From the NCBI GenBank assembly GCA_947068385.1, contig CAMTBF010000075.1:1-11015 (forward strand): DNA of 11,015 nt. Direction: 5' to 3'. This stretch comes from an uncultured Lachnospiraceae bacterium. GTDB taxonomy: Bacteria; Bacillota; Clostridia; Lachnospirales; Lachnospiraceae. Below the pieces are notes generated by a model. That model made no database searches and had not been told where the DNA came from. It worked only from the letters and a program-made list of their open reading frames with translations. Position 1 is the stretch's first letter. Each line of letters opens with the position of its first letter. The position numbers were made by a program, and so were the translations under genes. Shown piece after piece: positions 1-6,178 of this stretch.

Positions 1-24
1 ATTACTGCAAAAAATGTTATTAGT

Positions 25-198
25 TTAAATTGCGTTGTTGATATGGAAATGATGGTAGATGGCGCCTTTGCTGAGCCCCCCCAGTCCATCGATGATGTCC
101 TGGATGGAGGTGTGCTCATACCCTTTCTCCATGAACAGGCGAAAGGCCACGTCCAATATCAGCTCAACCGTCTCCTCCGGATGCTTGTTCCTCGCCAA
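25..198 (-). pseudogene. Truncated TetR/AcrR-family repressor (DNA-binding domain only)
   Basis: Only the N-terminal helix-turn-helix domain of a TetR-type repressor is present: 57 residues against the usual 180-210. Visible are MARNKHPEETV, an ILDVAFRLFMEKGYE helix, and the recognition-helix segment GGLSKGAIYHHF ending at residue 51. Relatives normally continue with a KSKEE-like stretch and an all-helical ligand/dimerisation domain. Here six unrelated residues (HINNAI) and a TAA follow instead. I chose the TTG at 198-196 as start because a GGGGTGAGG stretch lies just upstream and MARNKHPEETV is a typical family N-terminus. The ATG at 219 sits almost on the predicted transcription start and has no room for a ribosome site. 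Without its C-terminal domain the product should not dimerise or sense a ligand, so I call it a broken gene. The genes it once controlled, often efflux transporters in such families, would lie left of the window. Confidence 0.75.
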
Positions 199-222
199 TG
201 CTCCCTCACCCCTTTGCATACC

Positions 223-234
223 TACCGCTGGTAT
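223..234. promoter_or_regulatory. Downstream operator palindrome of the TetR regulator
   Basis: TACCGCTGGTA (223-233) is palindromic (TACC-3-GGTA). With position 234 it forms one arm of a perfect 12-base inverted repeat whose other arm is 245-256. Its centre (228) is 23 bp from the centre of the upstream operator (251), about two helical turns, so two dimers could bind on the same face of the DNA. It covers the predicted transcription start. Confidence 0.6.
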
Positions 235-266
235 TTATATTAACATACCAGCGGTATGTCTGTCAA
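234..266 (-). promoter_or_regulatory. Promoter of the tetR-like gene
   Basis: On the minus strand a perfect -35 TTGACA (266-261) is followed by an AT-rich TAATATAAA stretch (242-234). That stretch offers TAATAT at an 18 bp spacing or TATAAA (5 of 6 consensus) at 21 bp. The predicted start of transcription is near position 228-230, about 30 bases before the TTG start codon. The palindromic operator at 243-259 fills the space between the two boxes, so a bound repressor would block RNA polymerase. This is the classical layout of TetR autoregulation. The element sits in the 108-base gap after the acyltransferase gene, so the regulator has its own transcript. Confidence 0.7.
243..259. promoter_or_regulatory. 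Upstream operator palindrome of the TetR regulator
   Basis: ACATACCAGCGGTATGT is a perfect 7+7 palindrome around a 3-base centre (AGC). It lies between the -35 and -10 boxes of the tetR-like promoter. Size, symmetry and position fit a TetR-family dimer site. That the neighbouring regulator binds it is inferred from location only. Confidence 0.7.
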
Positions 267-306
267 GACAGATTTTCGGCCCTTCGGCCCCATCACGAAT
301 GTCTCC

Positions 307-1062
307 TCACGAAGCATCGCGCATCTCCTGTCGGCCCCTGCGGCTCAGCTCCGTGTCGATGGTGGACGCTATCCTGTCCTTCACCATCCCGGCTATCTCC
401 GCCGTGGTCATCTTCCCGTACTCCTCATAGCGGATCGGCTCCAGGAAATGCACCTGGGTCTTCACCTTCCGCAGGGAATTCACCCCGAAGGGCTTGTAGG
501 AATCGATGATGGCCACCGGCACGATGGGGGCCTTGGCCCTGGTGGCGCACTTAAAGGAACCGGCCAGAAAATCCTGCAGCTCGTTCTTGTTGTGGTCATA
601 GCCGCCTTCGGGAAATATGATATAGCGCCTGCCGTTCTTCACCTCGTCGGCAATCTGCAGGATGGTCTTCAGCTGCTTCTTCATGTCCGTCTTGTCCAGC
701 CTGCTGCCCTGCACCAGGTCGATGAAAGTGTCCGTGATGGGCAGCCTGGAGCGGTAGGCGTCTATGACGATGGTGCAGGGCTTGGGATGGGAGCTCATGA
801 TCCCCAGCGTGTCATACTTGCCCTGGTGGTTGGAGTACATGACATAGCCGCCGTCTTCGGGCAACAGCTCCTGCCCGAAGCTCTCCGTCTCTATCCTCCC
901 GTTTCGCATCATGATCCTGATGCACTTCCTTGCCATCTTATAGCGCGCTTCCTCCGAATAGCGCTCCCCGTGCCGTTCTATATAATGCGCCTTGCAGATA
1001 TAATAGACCACGAACGGCAAGGAGACTACAACAACATAACATATCCTTATCACATCCAACAC
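307..1062 (-). CDS. 1-acyl-sn-glycerol-3-phosphate acyltransferase family protein (PlsC-like)
   Basis: This is a membrane-bound acyltransferase of the LPLAT/PlsC family, which transfers an acyl chain to lysophosphatidic acid to make phosphatidic acid in phospholipid synthesis. A hydrophobic N-terminal anchor covers residues 4-23. The catalytic HX4D motif is NHQGKYD (H79, D84), GSRLDKTD (119-126) fits the second motif, FPEGG (150-154) is the glycerophosphate-binding motif, and APIVPVAI (178-185) is the fourth. At 251 residues the length is normal. The start is a GTG at 1062. A second GTG three codons later (1053), preceded by GGGGTG and giving an MIRI N-terminus, is about equally likely. The gene follows the PurF-like gene by 45 bases with no terminator between them, so it is probably co-transcribed. 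The exact acyl acceptor cannot be read from the sequence. Confidence 0.85.
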   Translation of the reverse strand: MLDVIRICYVVVVSLPFVVYYICKAHYIERHGERYSEEARYKMARKCIRIMMRNGRIETESFGQELLPEDGGYVMYSNHQGKYDTLGIMSSHPKPCTIVIDAYRSRLPITDTFIDLVQGSRLDKTDMKKQLKTILQIADEVKNGRRYIIFPEGGYDHNKNELQDFLAGSFKCATRAKAPIVPVAIIDSYKPFGVNSLRKVKTQVHFLEPIRYEEYGKMTTAEIAGMVKDRIASTIDTELSRRGRQEMRDAS

Positions 1063-1107
1063 CCCAAACTCAAAAAAACAAAATCCATCAACTTTTCGCC
1101 TTGTACG

Positions 1108-2514
1108 CTATTCGCGGCCGTCCCAACAGTAAGTACACAGCTTCTCCCTGTCGATCCCCACGGAGGCGATCATATCGTCCAGCCTGTGGTAGCGCAGGGT
1201 GGTGAAGTTCAGCTGTTTCCCGATGCGCTCCACCATCTCCTTGTATTCCACCGTATCGGGATTCACATACGCTTTCAGGTCGATTTCCCGCCCTTCCTGC
1301 TCCATCTCCTTCAGCACCCTCCTGGCGATCAGGTCCATCTCCGACTTCGACCTGGAGAAATTCAGATACTTGCAGCCGAACATCAACGGCGGGCAGGCGG
1401 GACGGATGTGCACCTCCTTGGCGCCGCTGTGGTAGAGGAATTCCGTGGTCTCCCGCATCTGCGTCCCCCGGACGATGGAATCGTCGATCAGCAGCAGGCT
1501 CTTCCCCTGAATCAGATCCTTCACCGGGATCAGCTTCATCTTGGCGATCAGGTTCCGCTGGGTCTGTATGGTGGGCATGAAGGACCTGGGCCAGGTAGGC
1601 GTATATTTGACGAAAGGCCTGGAGAAGGGTATCCCCGACTTGTTGGCATAGCCGATGGCATGGGCCGTACCGGAGTCCGGCACCCCTGCCACGGTATCCG
1701 GCTTCACGTCGTCCCTCTCCGCCAGCAGCGCGCCGCAGTTGTACCGCATCTTCTCCACACTGATCCCCTCGTAGGAGGATGTGGGATACCCATAGTACAC
1801 CCAAAGGAAGGTACAGATCTTCATCTCCTTCCCGGGCTGCATCAAAGTATGAATCCCCTCGGGCGTTATCACCGCTATCTCGCCGGGACCCAGCTCCCTC
1901 TGGAATTCGTACCCCAGGTTCAGATAGGCGAAGCTCTCGAAGGAGACGCACCATGCGCCTTCCTTTTTCCCGATGGACACAGGCGTCCTGCCGTGCATGT
2001 CCCTGGCGGCATATATCCCTTTCGGCGTCATGATCAGCAGCGTCATGGAGCCGTCGATGGATTCCTGGGCATACCGGATGCCCTCCACCAGGTTGTCCTT
2101 CTGATCCACCAGATAGGCCACCAGCTCCGTGGCGTTCACGTCCCCGCCGCTCATCTCCAGGAAATGGGCATGGCCCTTGGAGAGCAGCTCCTCCGTGAGC
2201 TTGGCCGCGTTGTTGATCCTGCCCACCGTGGCGATGGCATATGTCCCATGGTGGGAACGGACCATCAGCGGCTGGGGCTCGAAGTCCGAGATGCTGCCGA
2301 TGCCGATGTTCCCCTCCATCTCATTGAAATCCTTGTCGAACTTTGTCCGAAAAGGCGCGTTCTCTATGTTGTGGATCGCCCTGTCGAATCCCTTTTCCTT
2401 TCCATAGACCACCATTCCCGCCCGCCTGGTTCCCAGGTGGGAATGATAGTCCGTTCCGAAGAACAAGTCAAAGACACAATCCTCCTTGGATGCAACACCA
2501 AAAAATCCGCCCAT
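1108..2514 (-). CDS. PurF-like amidophosphoribosyltransferase homologue lacking the glutaminase nucleophile
   Basis: The 468-residue protein has the two-domain layout of glutamine PRPP amidotransferase, which makes phosphoribosylamine in the first step of purine synthesis. The PRTase half is well kept: PRPP loop LLIDDSIVRGT (341-351), GVPDSGTAHAIGYA (277-290) and SFMPTIQTQR (311-320). Cysteines at 234, 381, 460 and 463 (the last two a CxxC) match the four Fe-S ligands of the Bacillus-type enzyme. The N-terminal half reads MGGFFGV where active enzymes expose Cys1 in a CGVFGV-type start. HRGQE has become HLGTR, and the usual NGN segment reads VGR (97-99). GGGAGG lies 6 bases before the ATG and an in-frame TAA at 2538-2536 rules out a longer start. 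It therefore probably cannot use glutamine. It could use ammonia, act on another nucleophile, or be regulatory. It lies 45 bases after purB. Confidence 0.85.
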   Translation of the reverse strand: MGGFFGVASKEDCVFDLFFGTDYHSHLGTRRAGMVVYGKEKGFDRAIHNIENAPFRTKFDKDFNEMEGNIGIGSISDFEPQPLMVRSHHGTYAIATVGRINNAAKLTEELLSKGHAHFLEMSGGDVNATELVAYLVDQKDNLVEGIRYAQESIDGSMTLLIMTPKGIYAARDMHGRTPVSIGKKEGAWCVSFESFAYLNLGYEFQRELGPGEIAVITPEGIHTLMQPGKEMKICTFLWVYYGYPTSSYEGISVEKMRYNCGALLAERDDVKPDTVAGVPDSGTAHAIGYANKSGIPFSRPFVKYTPTWPRSFMPTIQTQRNLIAKMKLIPVKDLIQGKSLLLIDDSIVRGTQMRETTEFLYHSGAKEVHIRPACPPLMFGCKYLNFSRSKSEMDLIARRVLKEMEQEGREIDLKAYVNPDTVEYKEMVERIGKQLNFTTLRYHRLDDMIASVGIDREKLCTYCWDGRE

Positions 2515-2559
2515 TCTAAGCCTCCCGATTATTGATTACAATCTCGTCTCCACATGTCG

Positions 2560-4017
2560 TCATACATTCACTTCCGCCTTCACGCCCAGCAGCTCCCTGT
2601 TCTCCTCCAGCACCGGACGGATCACATCCCTTAGGAACGCCTCCACCTGCTCCCTGGAGCGCCCCACATATCTGGCGGGATCCATGGATGCCTGCAGCTC
2701 CTCCAGGCCCATGGGGAAAGCGGAATCCGCCGCGATCAGCTCCAGCAGGTTGTTCTCCTTCCCCTCCGCCTTCACGTTGCGCCCGGCCTCCATGGACAGC
2801 TCCCGGATGCGCTCATGGAGCTCCTGGCGGTTGCCCCCCAGCTTCACGGCGTCCATCATGATGTTCTCCGTGGCCATGAAGGGCAGCTCGCTCATGAGAT
2901 GCTTCTCGATGACCTTGGGGTACACCACCAGCCCGTCCACCACGTTCAGGCACAGGTCAAGGATGCCGTCCACCGCCAGGAAGCCCTCCGGGATGGACAG
3001 CCTCTTATTGGCGGAATCGTCCAGGGTCCTCTCGAACCACTGGGTGGCCGAGGTGATGGCCGGATTCAGCGCGTCTATCATCACATATCTGGACAGGGAG
3101 GCGATCCGCTCGCAGCGCATGGGATTGCGCTTGTAGGCCATGGCCGAGGATCCGATCTGGCTCTTCTCGAAGGGCTCCTCCACCTCCTTTAAGTGCTGGA
3201 GCAGGCGGATGTCGTTGCTCATCTTGTGGGCGGAGGCCGCGATGCCCGCCAGCACGTTGGCCACCCTGGTGTCCACTTTCCTGGAATAGGTCTGGCCGGA
3301 CACGGGGAAGCACTCCGCGAACCCCATCTTCTCCGCGATCATGGGGTCTATCTTATCGATGGTCTCCTGGTCTCCGTCGAACAGCTCCAGGAAGGAGGCC
3401 TGGGTGCCGGTGGTGCCCTTGGAGCCCAAAAGCTTCATGTTCCCCAGCACATAGTCCAGATCCTCCAGGTCAAGATAGAACTCCTGCGCCCACAGCGTGG
3501 CCCGCTTCCCCACCGTGGTGGGCTGGGCAGGCTGGAAATGGGTGAAGGCCAGGGTGGGCTGGGCCTTGTACTTTTCCGCGAAATCGGCAAGCTCGGCGAT
3601 TACGTTCACCAGCTTCCTCTTCAGGAGCCTCAGTCCCTCCCGCATGACGATGATGTCCGTATTGTCCCCCACGTAGCAGGAGGTGGCCCCCAGGTGGATG
3701 ATGCCCGCGGCCTTGGGGCACTGCTGCCCGTAGGCGTACACATGGCTCATCACGTCATGGCGGACCTCACGCTCCCTGGCCTTTGCCACGTCGTAGTTGA
3801 TGTCGTCCACATGGGCCTTCATCTCGTCGATCTGCTCCTGGGTGATGACAGGCTTCCCGTCCTGGCTCAAGCCCAGCTCCTTCTCCGTCTCCGCCAGGGC
3901 GATCCACAGCCGCCGCCAGGTGCTGAATTTCATGTCCGGCGAGAAAATGTACTGCATTTCCCTGCTGGCGTAGCGCTCCGACAGGGGGCTCACATATTTG
4001 TCCGTTCCCATACTCAT
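2560..4017 (-). CDS. purB: Adenylosuccinate lyase (long, ADSL-like type)
   Basis: PurB splits SAICAR to AICAR plus fumarate, and adenylosuccinate to AMP plus fumarate, in purine synthesis. The 485-residue product carries the fumarase/aspartase superfamily signature GSSAMAYKRNP (289-299) in its flexible loop, the GIIHLGATS segment (105-113), and THFQPAQPTTVGKR (159-172) with the conserved histidine. Length and wording (RHDVMSHVYAYGQQCPKAAG, WFERTLDDSAN, VVYPKVIEKH) match the animal ADSL type more closely than the 430-residue Bacillus form. I took the ATG at 4017 because AAGGAG lies 7 bases upstream. A longer reading from 4044 has no such site and begins almost at the predicted transcription start. 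It is the first gene after a strong promoter and is followed by the PurF-like gene, forming a small purine unit. Confidence 0.96.
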   Translation of the reverse strand: MSMGTDKYVSPLSERYASREMQYIFSPDMKFSTWRRLWIALAETEKELGLSQDGKPVITQEQIDEMKAHVDDINYDVAKAREREVRHDVMSHVYAYGQQCPKAAGIIHLGATSCYVGDNTDIIVMREGLRLLKRKLVNVIAELADFAEKYKAQPTLAFTHFQPAQPTTVGKRATLWAQEFYLDLEDLDYVLGNMKLLGSKGTTGTQASFLELFDGDQETIDKIDPMIAEKMGFAECFPVSGQTYSRKVDTRVANVLAGIAASAHKMSNDIRLLQHLKEVEEPFEKSQIGSSAMAYKRNPMRCERIASLSRYVMIDALNPAITSATQWFERTLDDSANKRLSIPEGFLAVDGILDLCLNVVDGLVVYPKVIEKHLMSELPFMATENIMMDAVKLGGNRQELHERIRELSMEAGRNVKAEGKENNLLELIAADSAFPMGLEELQASMDPARYVGRSREQVEAFLRDVIRPVLEENRELLGVKAEVNV

Positions 4018-4061
4018 CTGCAATCTCCTTATAGTCTGTCCCATTGGTTTCTGACTGCACT

Positions 4062-4090
4062 ATCATATCTTACAAGAAGCCATAAGTCAA
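4062..4090 (-). promoter_or_regulatory. Sigma-A-type promoter of purB
   Basis: On the minus strand TTGACT (4090-4085) and TATGAT (4067-4062) each match five of six consensus bases and are separated by exactly 17 bp. Transcription should start near 4055, giving a leader of only about 38 bases before the purB ATG. That is too short for a purine or PRPP riboswitch, and I saw no PurBox-like motif. The -35 box overlaps the TGA stop of the upstream coiled-coil gene (4089-4087). No hairpin terminator lies between the two genes, so read-through from the upstream unit is also possible. Confidence 0.75.
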
Positions 4091-5259
4091 TAGGCAGAAT
4101 CCTCGTACCTGGCCACCATCTCCATGATTTCCGAGGCGTAGGCGGGATATTTGCCCGCCACGTCCATGATCTCCTTCCTGGCAGTCTCCGCCACATTGTG
4201 GTTGTAGTCCATCTGCTTGCGCAGGGCCTGCCTGCGGGAGATCAGCTCATGGCGCATCTCCACCATCTCCCGCCTGTCCAGCAGGGCCGCCGCCTGTCCG
4301 ATCCACCGCTGGGGCGTGGCGATCCGGTAGCGGGACAGCTTGTTCAGAAGCTGCCTGCGGTAATACTCCGCCTTGCCCTCGGCCTCCGCGAATTCCCGGC
4401 GCTCGTCCTTCTCCCTCTGGTACTGCTTCCACAGCCGGTTCAGCGCCGCCGCGCTGTCCGTGCCGTATTTCATATAGAGGTAATCCGTCAGGTTCCTGTT
4501 GTTCACGTACCGGATCTTCACCTTGTTCTGCAGGAGGATCAGCTTGTTCACCGCGATCTCCACCTGGTGCAGCTCCCTGTCGTCGTCCGTGTACTTCACC
4601 CATGTCACCGTCACGGCCAGGGCCACCGCCGCCACCGCCAGCAGATACCCTATCCGGGTATCCATATGGAAGACGAACTGCAGGACCACCAGCATCAGCA
4701 TGCACAGCACGAAAGCCGTGACGAAGATCAGCGTCATCCCCCGCAGGTTGTCCATCAGGGCGTTCAGCTCCTCCCTGCGGTACTCATAGGCATGGCGCTC
4801 CCTGTCCAGCCGCTGGAGGTCCTGCTTCACCTTCCCGCCGTACTCCTCGCATTCCCTCAGCTTGGCGATGCCCTCCGCGACCTCGCCCTCATGCTCCCGG
4901 AGCCTGTAATAGTCCGCGTCCTTCATGCGGTTCTTCCTGCCCTTGTAGCGCTTGCTCTCCTGCTCCAGGGACACCAGCCTACCGGCGATGCTGTTCAGGC
5001 CCTCCCGCTCCGTCTCCGGCAGCGCCTCTATCTCCTCCATGTCCGTCAGGTAGGAGGTAATCAGGGAATACTCCCCTGTCAGCAGGCCGATCTCCTTCGT
5101 GGCCTCCCCCATCTGCTCCAGGCAGTTGGTGATATAGCGGCTGCGCTCCTCCTCCTGGCCGAAGTCCACGTCGTCCCTGTCGTAGACAGGATTCTCCCAG
5201 TCCTCGGGGCCGTTCTCCTGGTATTTCCTTTTTCTGAACAATTTTGACCAAAATCCCAT
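4087..5259 (-). CDS. Coiled-coil protein with a central two-helix membrane hairpin, function unknown
   Basis: I do not recognise a named family. The 390-residue product begins with a basic MGFWSKLFRKRK segment and an acidic linker, with no signal peptide. A long charged helical region (about 37-172) is rich in Glu, Arg and Lys and likely forms a coiled coil. Two hydrophobic segments (about 174-197 and 203-221) with a very short turn form a membrane hairpin. A second charged helical region (about 228-385) follows. This topology puts both coiled-coil arms on the same side, most likely the cytoplasm. The ATG is preceded by AAGGA about 9-11 bases upstream. It starts 21 bases after the TPR gene and is the last member of the four-gene unit, so it is the obvious candidate to anchor the other three products at the membrane (inference). 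Confidence 0.8.
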   Translation of the reverse strand: MGFWSKLFRKRKYQENGPEDWENPVYDRDDVDFGQEEERSRYITNCLEQMGEATKEIGLLTGEYSLITSYLTDMEEIEALPETEREGLNSIAGRLVSLEQESKRYKGRKNRMKDADYYRLREHEGEVAEGIAKLRECEEYGGKVKQDLQRLDRERHAYEYRREELNALMDNLRGMTLIFVTAFVLCMLMLVVLQFVFHMDTRIGYLLAVAAVALAVTVTWVKYTDDDRELHQVEIAVNKLILLQNKVKIRYVNNRNLTDYLYMKYGTDSAAALNRLWKQYQREKDERREFAEAEGKAEYYRRQLLNKLSRYRIATPQRWIGQAAALLDRREMVEMRHELISRRQALRKQMDYNHNVAETARKEIMDVAGKYPAYASEIMEMVARYEDSAY

Positions 5260-5280
5260 ATTCCGCTTTCCTTCTATCTA

Positions 5281-6153
5281 TTATTCCATACGGTAGCTCT
5301 CTTTCAGGGCCTGGGTCAGGCGCCTGTTGTCCTCGTAGAACCTCCGTCTGTCCCTGCTCTTCAAGTCCCTGCGGTTGTACAGCCGCAGGTAGTCCGGCTG
5401 CTGCTCCCACTCGCCCATGGCCCGTTCCAGCTTCTTCTCCAGCTCCAGCGTGCTGGGATACCACTGGCCATGTTCCGAGGCGAAGGCCACATAGGCCTCC
5501 TCGGACAGCTCCATGCGCTTTGCCGCCAGGTAATCCAGGCGGTATTCCTCCCCTCCGTCCCATTCAAGCGCAAGCCGGAAGCATTCCGCGGCTTTTCCGT
5601 AGAGCATGAGCCCGGCGTAGGCCACACCTTTATTATGCCAGATTTTCGCCAGAAACTCCTTCCCCGCGCTGCCGCCTTTTTCTACAGGGGCCTTTTCCGT
5701 CCCGATTCCTGTCCCCTGGGCCTCCTCCAGGCTCTTCAGAAGCTCGTCATATCCCCGCAGGGCCTGCCGGAACCTCTTCTTCTTCACCAGATAGTCCATC
5801 TGGCTCTTGCGCTTCTCCAGCCCGGTCAGTCCCGCTCCCTGCCGCAGCAGGCTCTCCGTCTCCTGTATCACGGGCTCGTCATAAAATCCCACATAGCGCA
5901 GGATGGCCAGCACGAAGGCGCTCAGGGAACCCTGCCTGTGCACAAGGGGATGGAGGGCCTTCGCCAGCTCCCGCAGCCCGCATTCCCCCTCTATCCAGTC
6001 CAGCAGCCCGTCCTCCATGAGGGAGGTATCCAGAAAAAAGGCGTTCTCCTTCATGCAATAGCAAAGCTCCTCCATGCTGTGGACGTTCATTTCAAGCCCC
6101 GGCACGCAGTATGGCGTTTTCGCGTAATTCCCCACACAGACACTGACCCTCAT
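5281..6153 (-). CDS. TPR-containing protein of unknown function
   Basis: The 290-residue protein has no signal peptide or membrane segment and should be cytoplasmic. Residues 1-105 form a compact domain (NYAKTPYCVPGLEMNVHSMEELCYCM, then FLDTSLMEDGLLDWI) that I cannot tie to a known function. Residues about 118-142 and 167-199 read as TPR-like helical pairs; KIWHNKGVAYAGLMLYGKAA has the W/KG/AY/Y/A spacing of a canonical repeat. They are separated by a Gly/Glu/Lys-rich linker (146-164). The tail (about 235-290) is charged and helical. AGAGGGAG lies 7 bases before the ATG, and the gene begins 25 bases after the Hsp70-like gene. TPR modules are protein-binding, so an adaptor role between the Hsp70-like protein and its partners is plausible but inferred. 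Confidence 0.8.
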   Translation of the reverse strand: MRVSVCVGNYAKTPYCVPGLEMNVHSMEELCYCMKENAFFLDTSLMEDGLLDWIEGECGLRELAKALHPLVHRQGSLSAFVLAILRYVGFYDEPVIQETESLLRQGAGLTGLEKRKSQMDYLVKKKRFRQALRGYDELLKSLEEAQGTGIGTEKAPVEKGGSAGKEFLAKIWHNKGVAYAGLMLYGKAAECFRLALEWDGGEEYRLDYLAAKRMELSEEAYVAFASEHGQWYPSTLELEKKLERAMGEWEQQPDYLRLYNRRDLKSRDRRRFYEDNRRLTQALKESYRME

Positions 6154-6178
6154 CCAGACACTCCCTCTTTTCGAATCT

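Noticed and set aside
278..289. GGCC-CTTC-GGCC hairpin after the acyltransferase as a terminator
   Set aside because: The stem is only four base pairs and is followed on the minus strand by GAAAATC rather than a T-tract.
1088..1954. Second minus-strand open frame inside the PurF-like gene
   Set aside because: It is a frame-shifted shadow of the PurF-like coding sequence, rich in Gly, Arg and Ala, with no motif and no ribosome site supporting it.
256..2535. 759-codon open frame on the plus strand
   Set aside because: It runs antisense to the acyltransferase and PurF-like genes. Its His/Pro/Leu/Gly-rich translation has no domain, and it arises from the G/C third-position bias of the real genes.
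2515..2540. An upstream start that would restore an N-terminal cysteine or propeptide to the PurF-like protein
   Set aside because: The frame has a TAA at 2538-2536 and no start codon or cysteine between it and the ATG, which itself has a strong ribosome site.
4018..4061. Possible purine or PRPP riboswitch before purB
   Set aside because: The predicted leader is about 38 bases with no conserved riboswitch core or terminator hairpin.
3193..5247. 684-codon open frame on the plus strand
   Set aside because: It is antisense to purB and the coiled-coil gene, with composition typical of a shadow frame and no recognisable motif.
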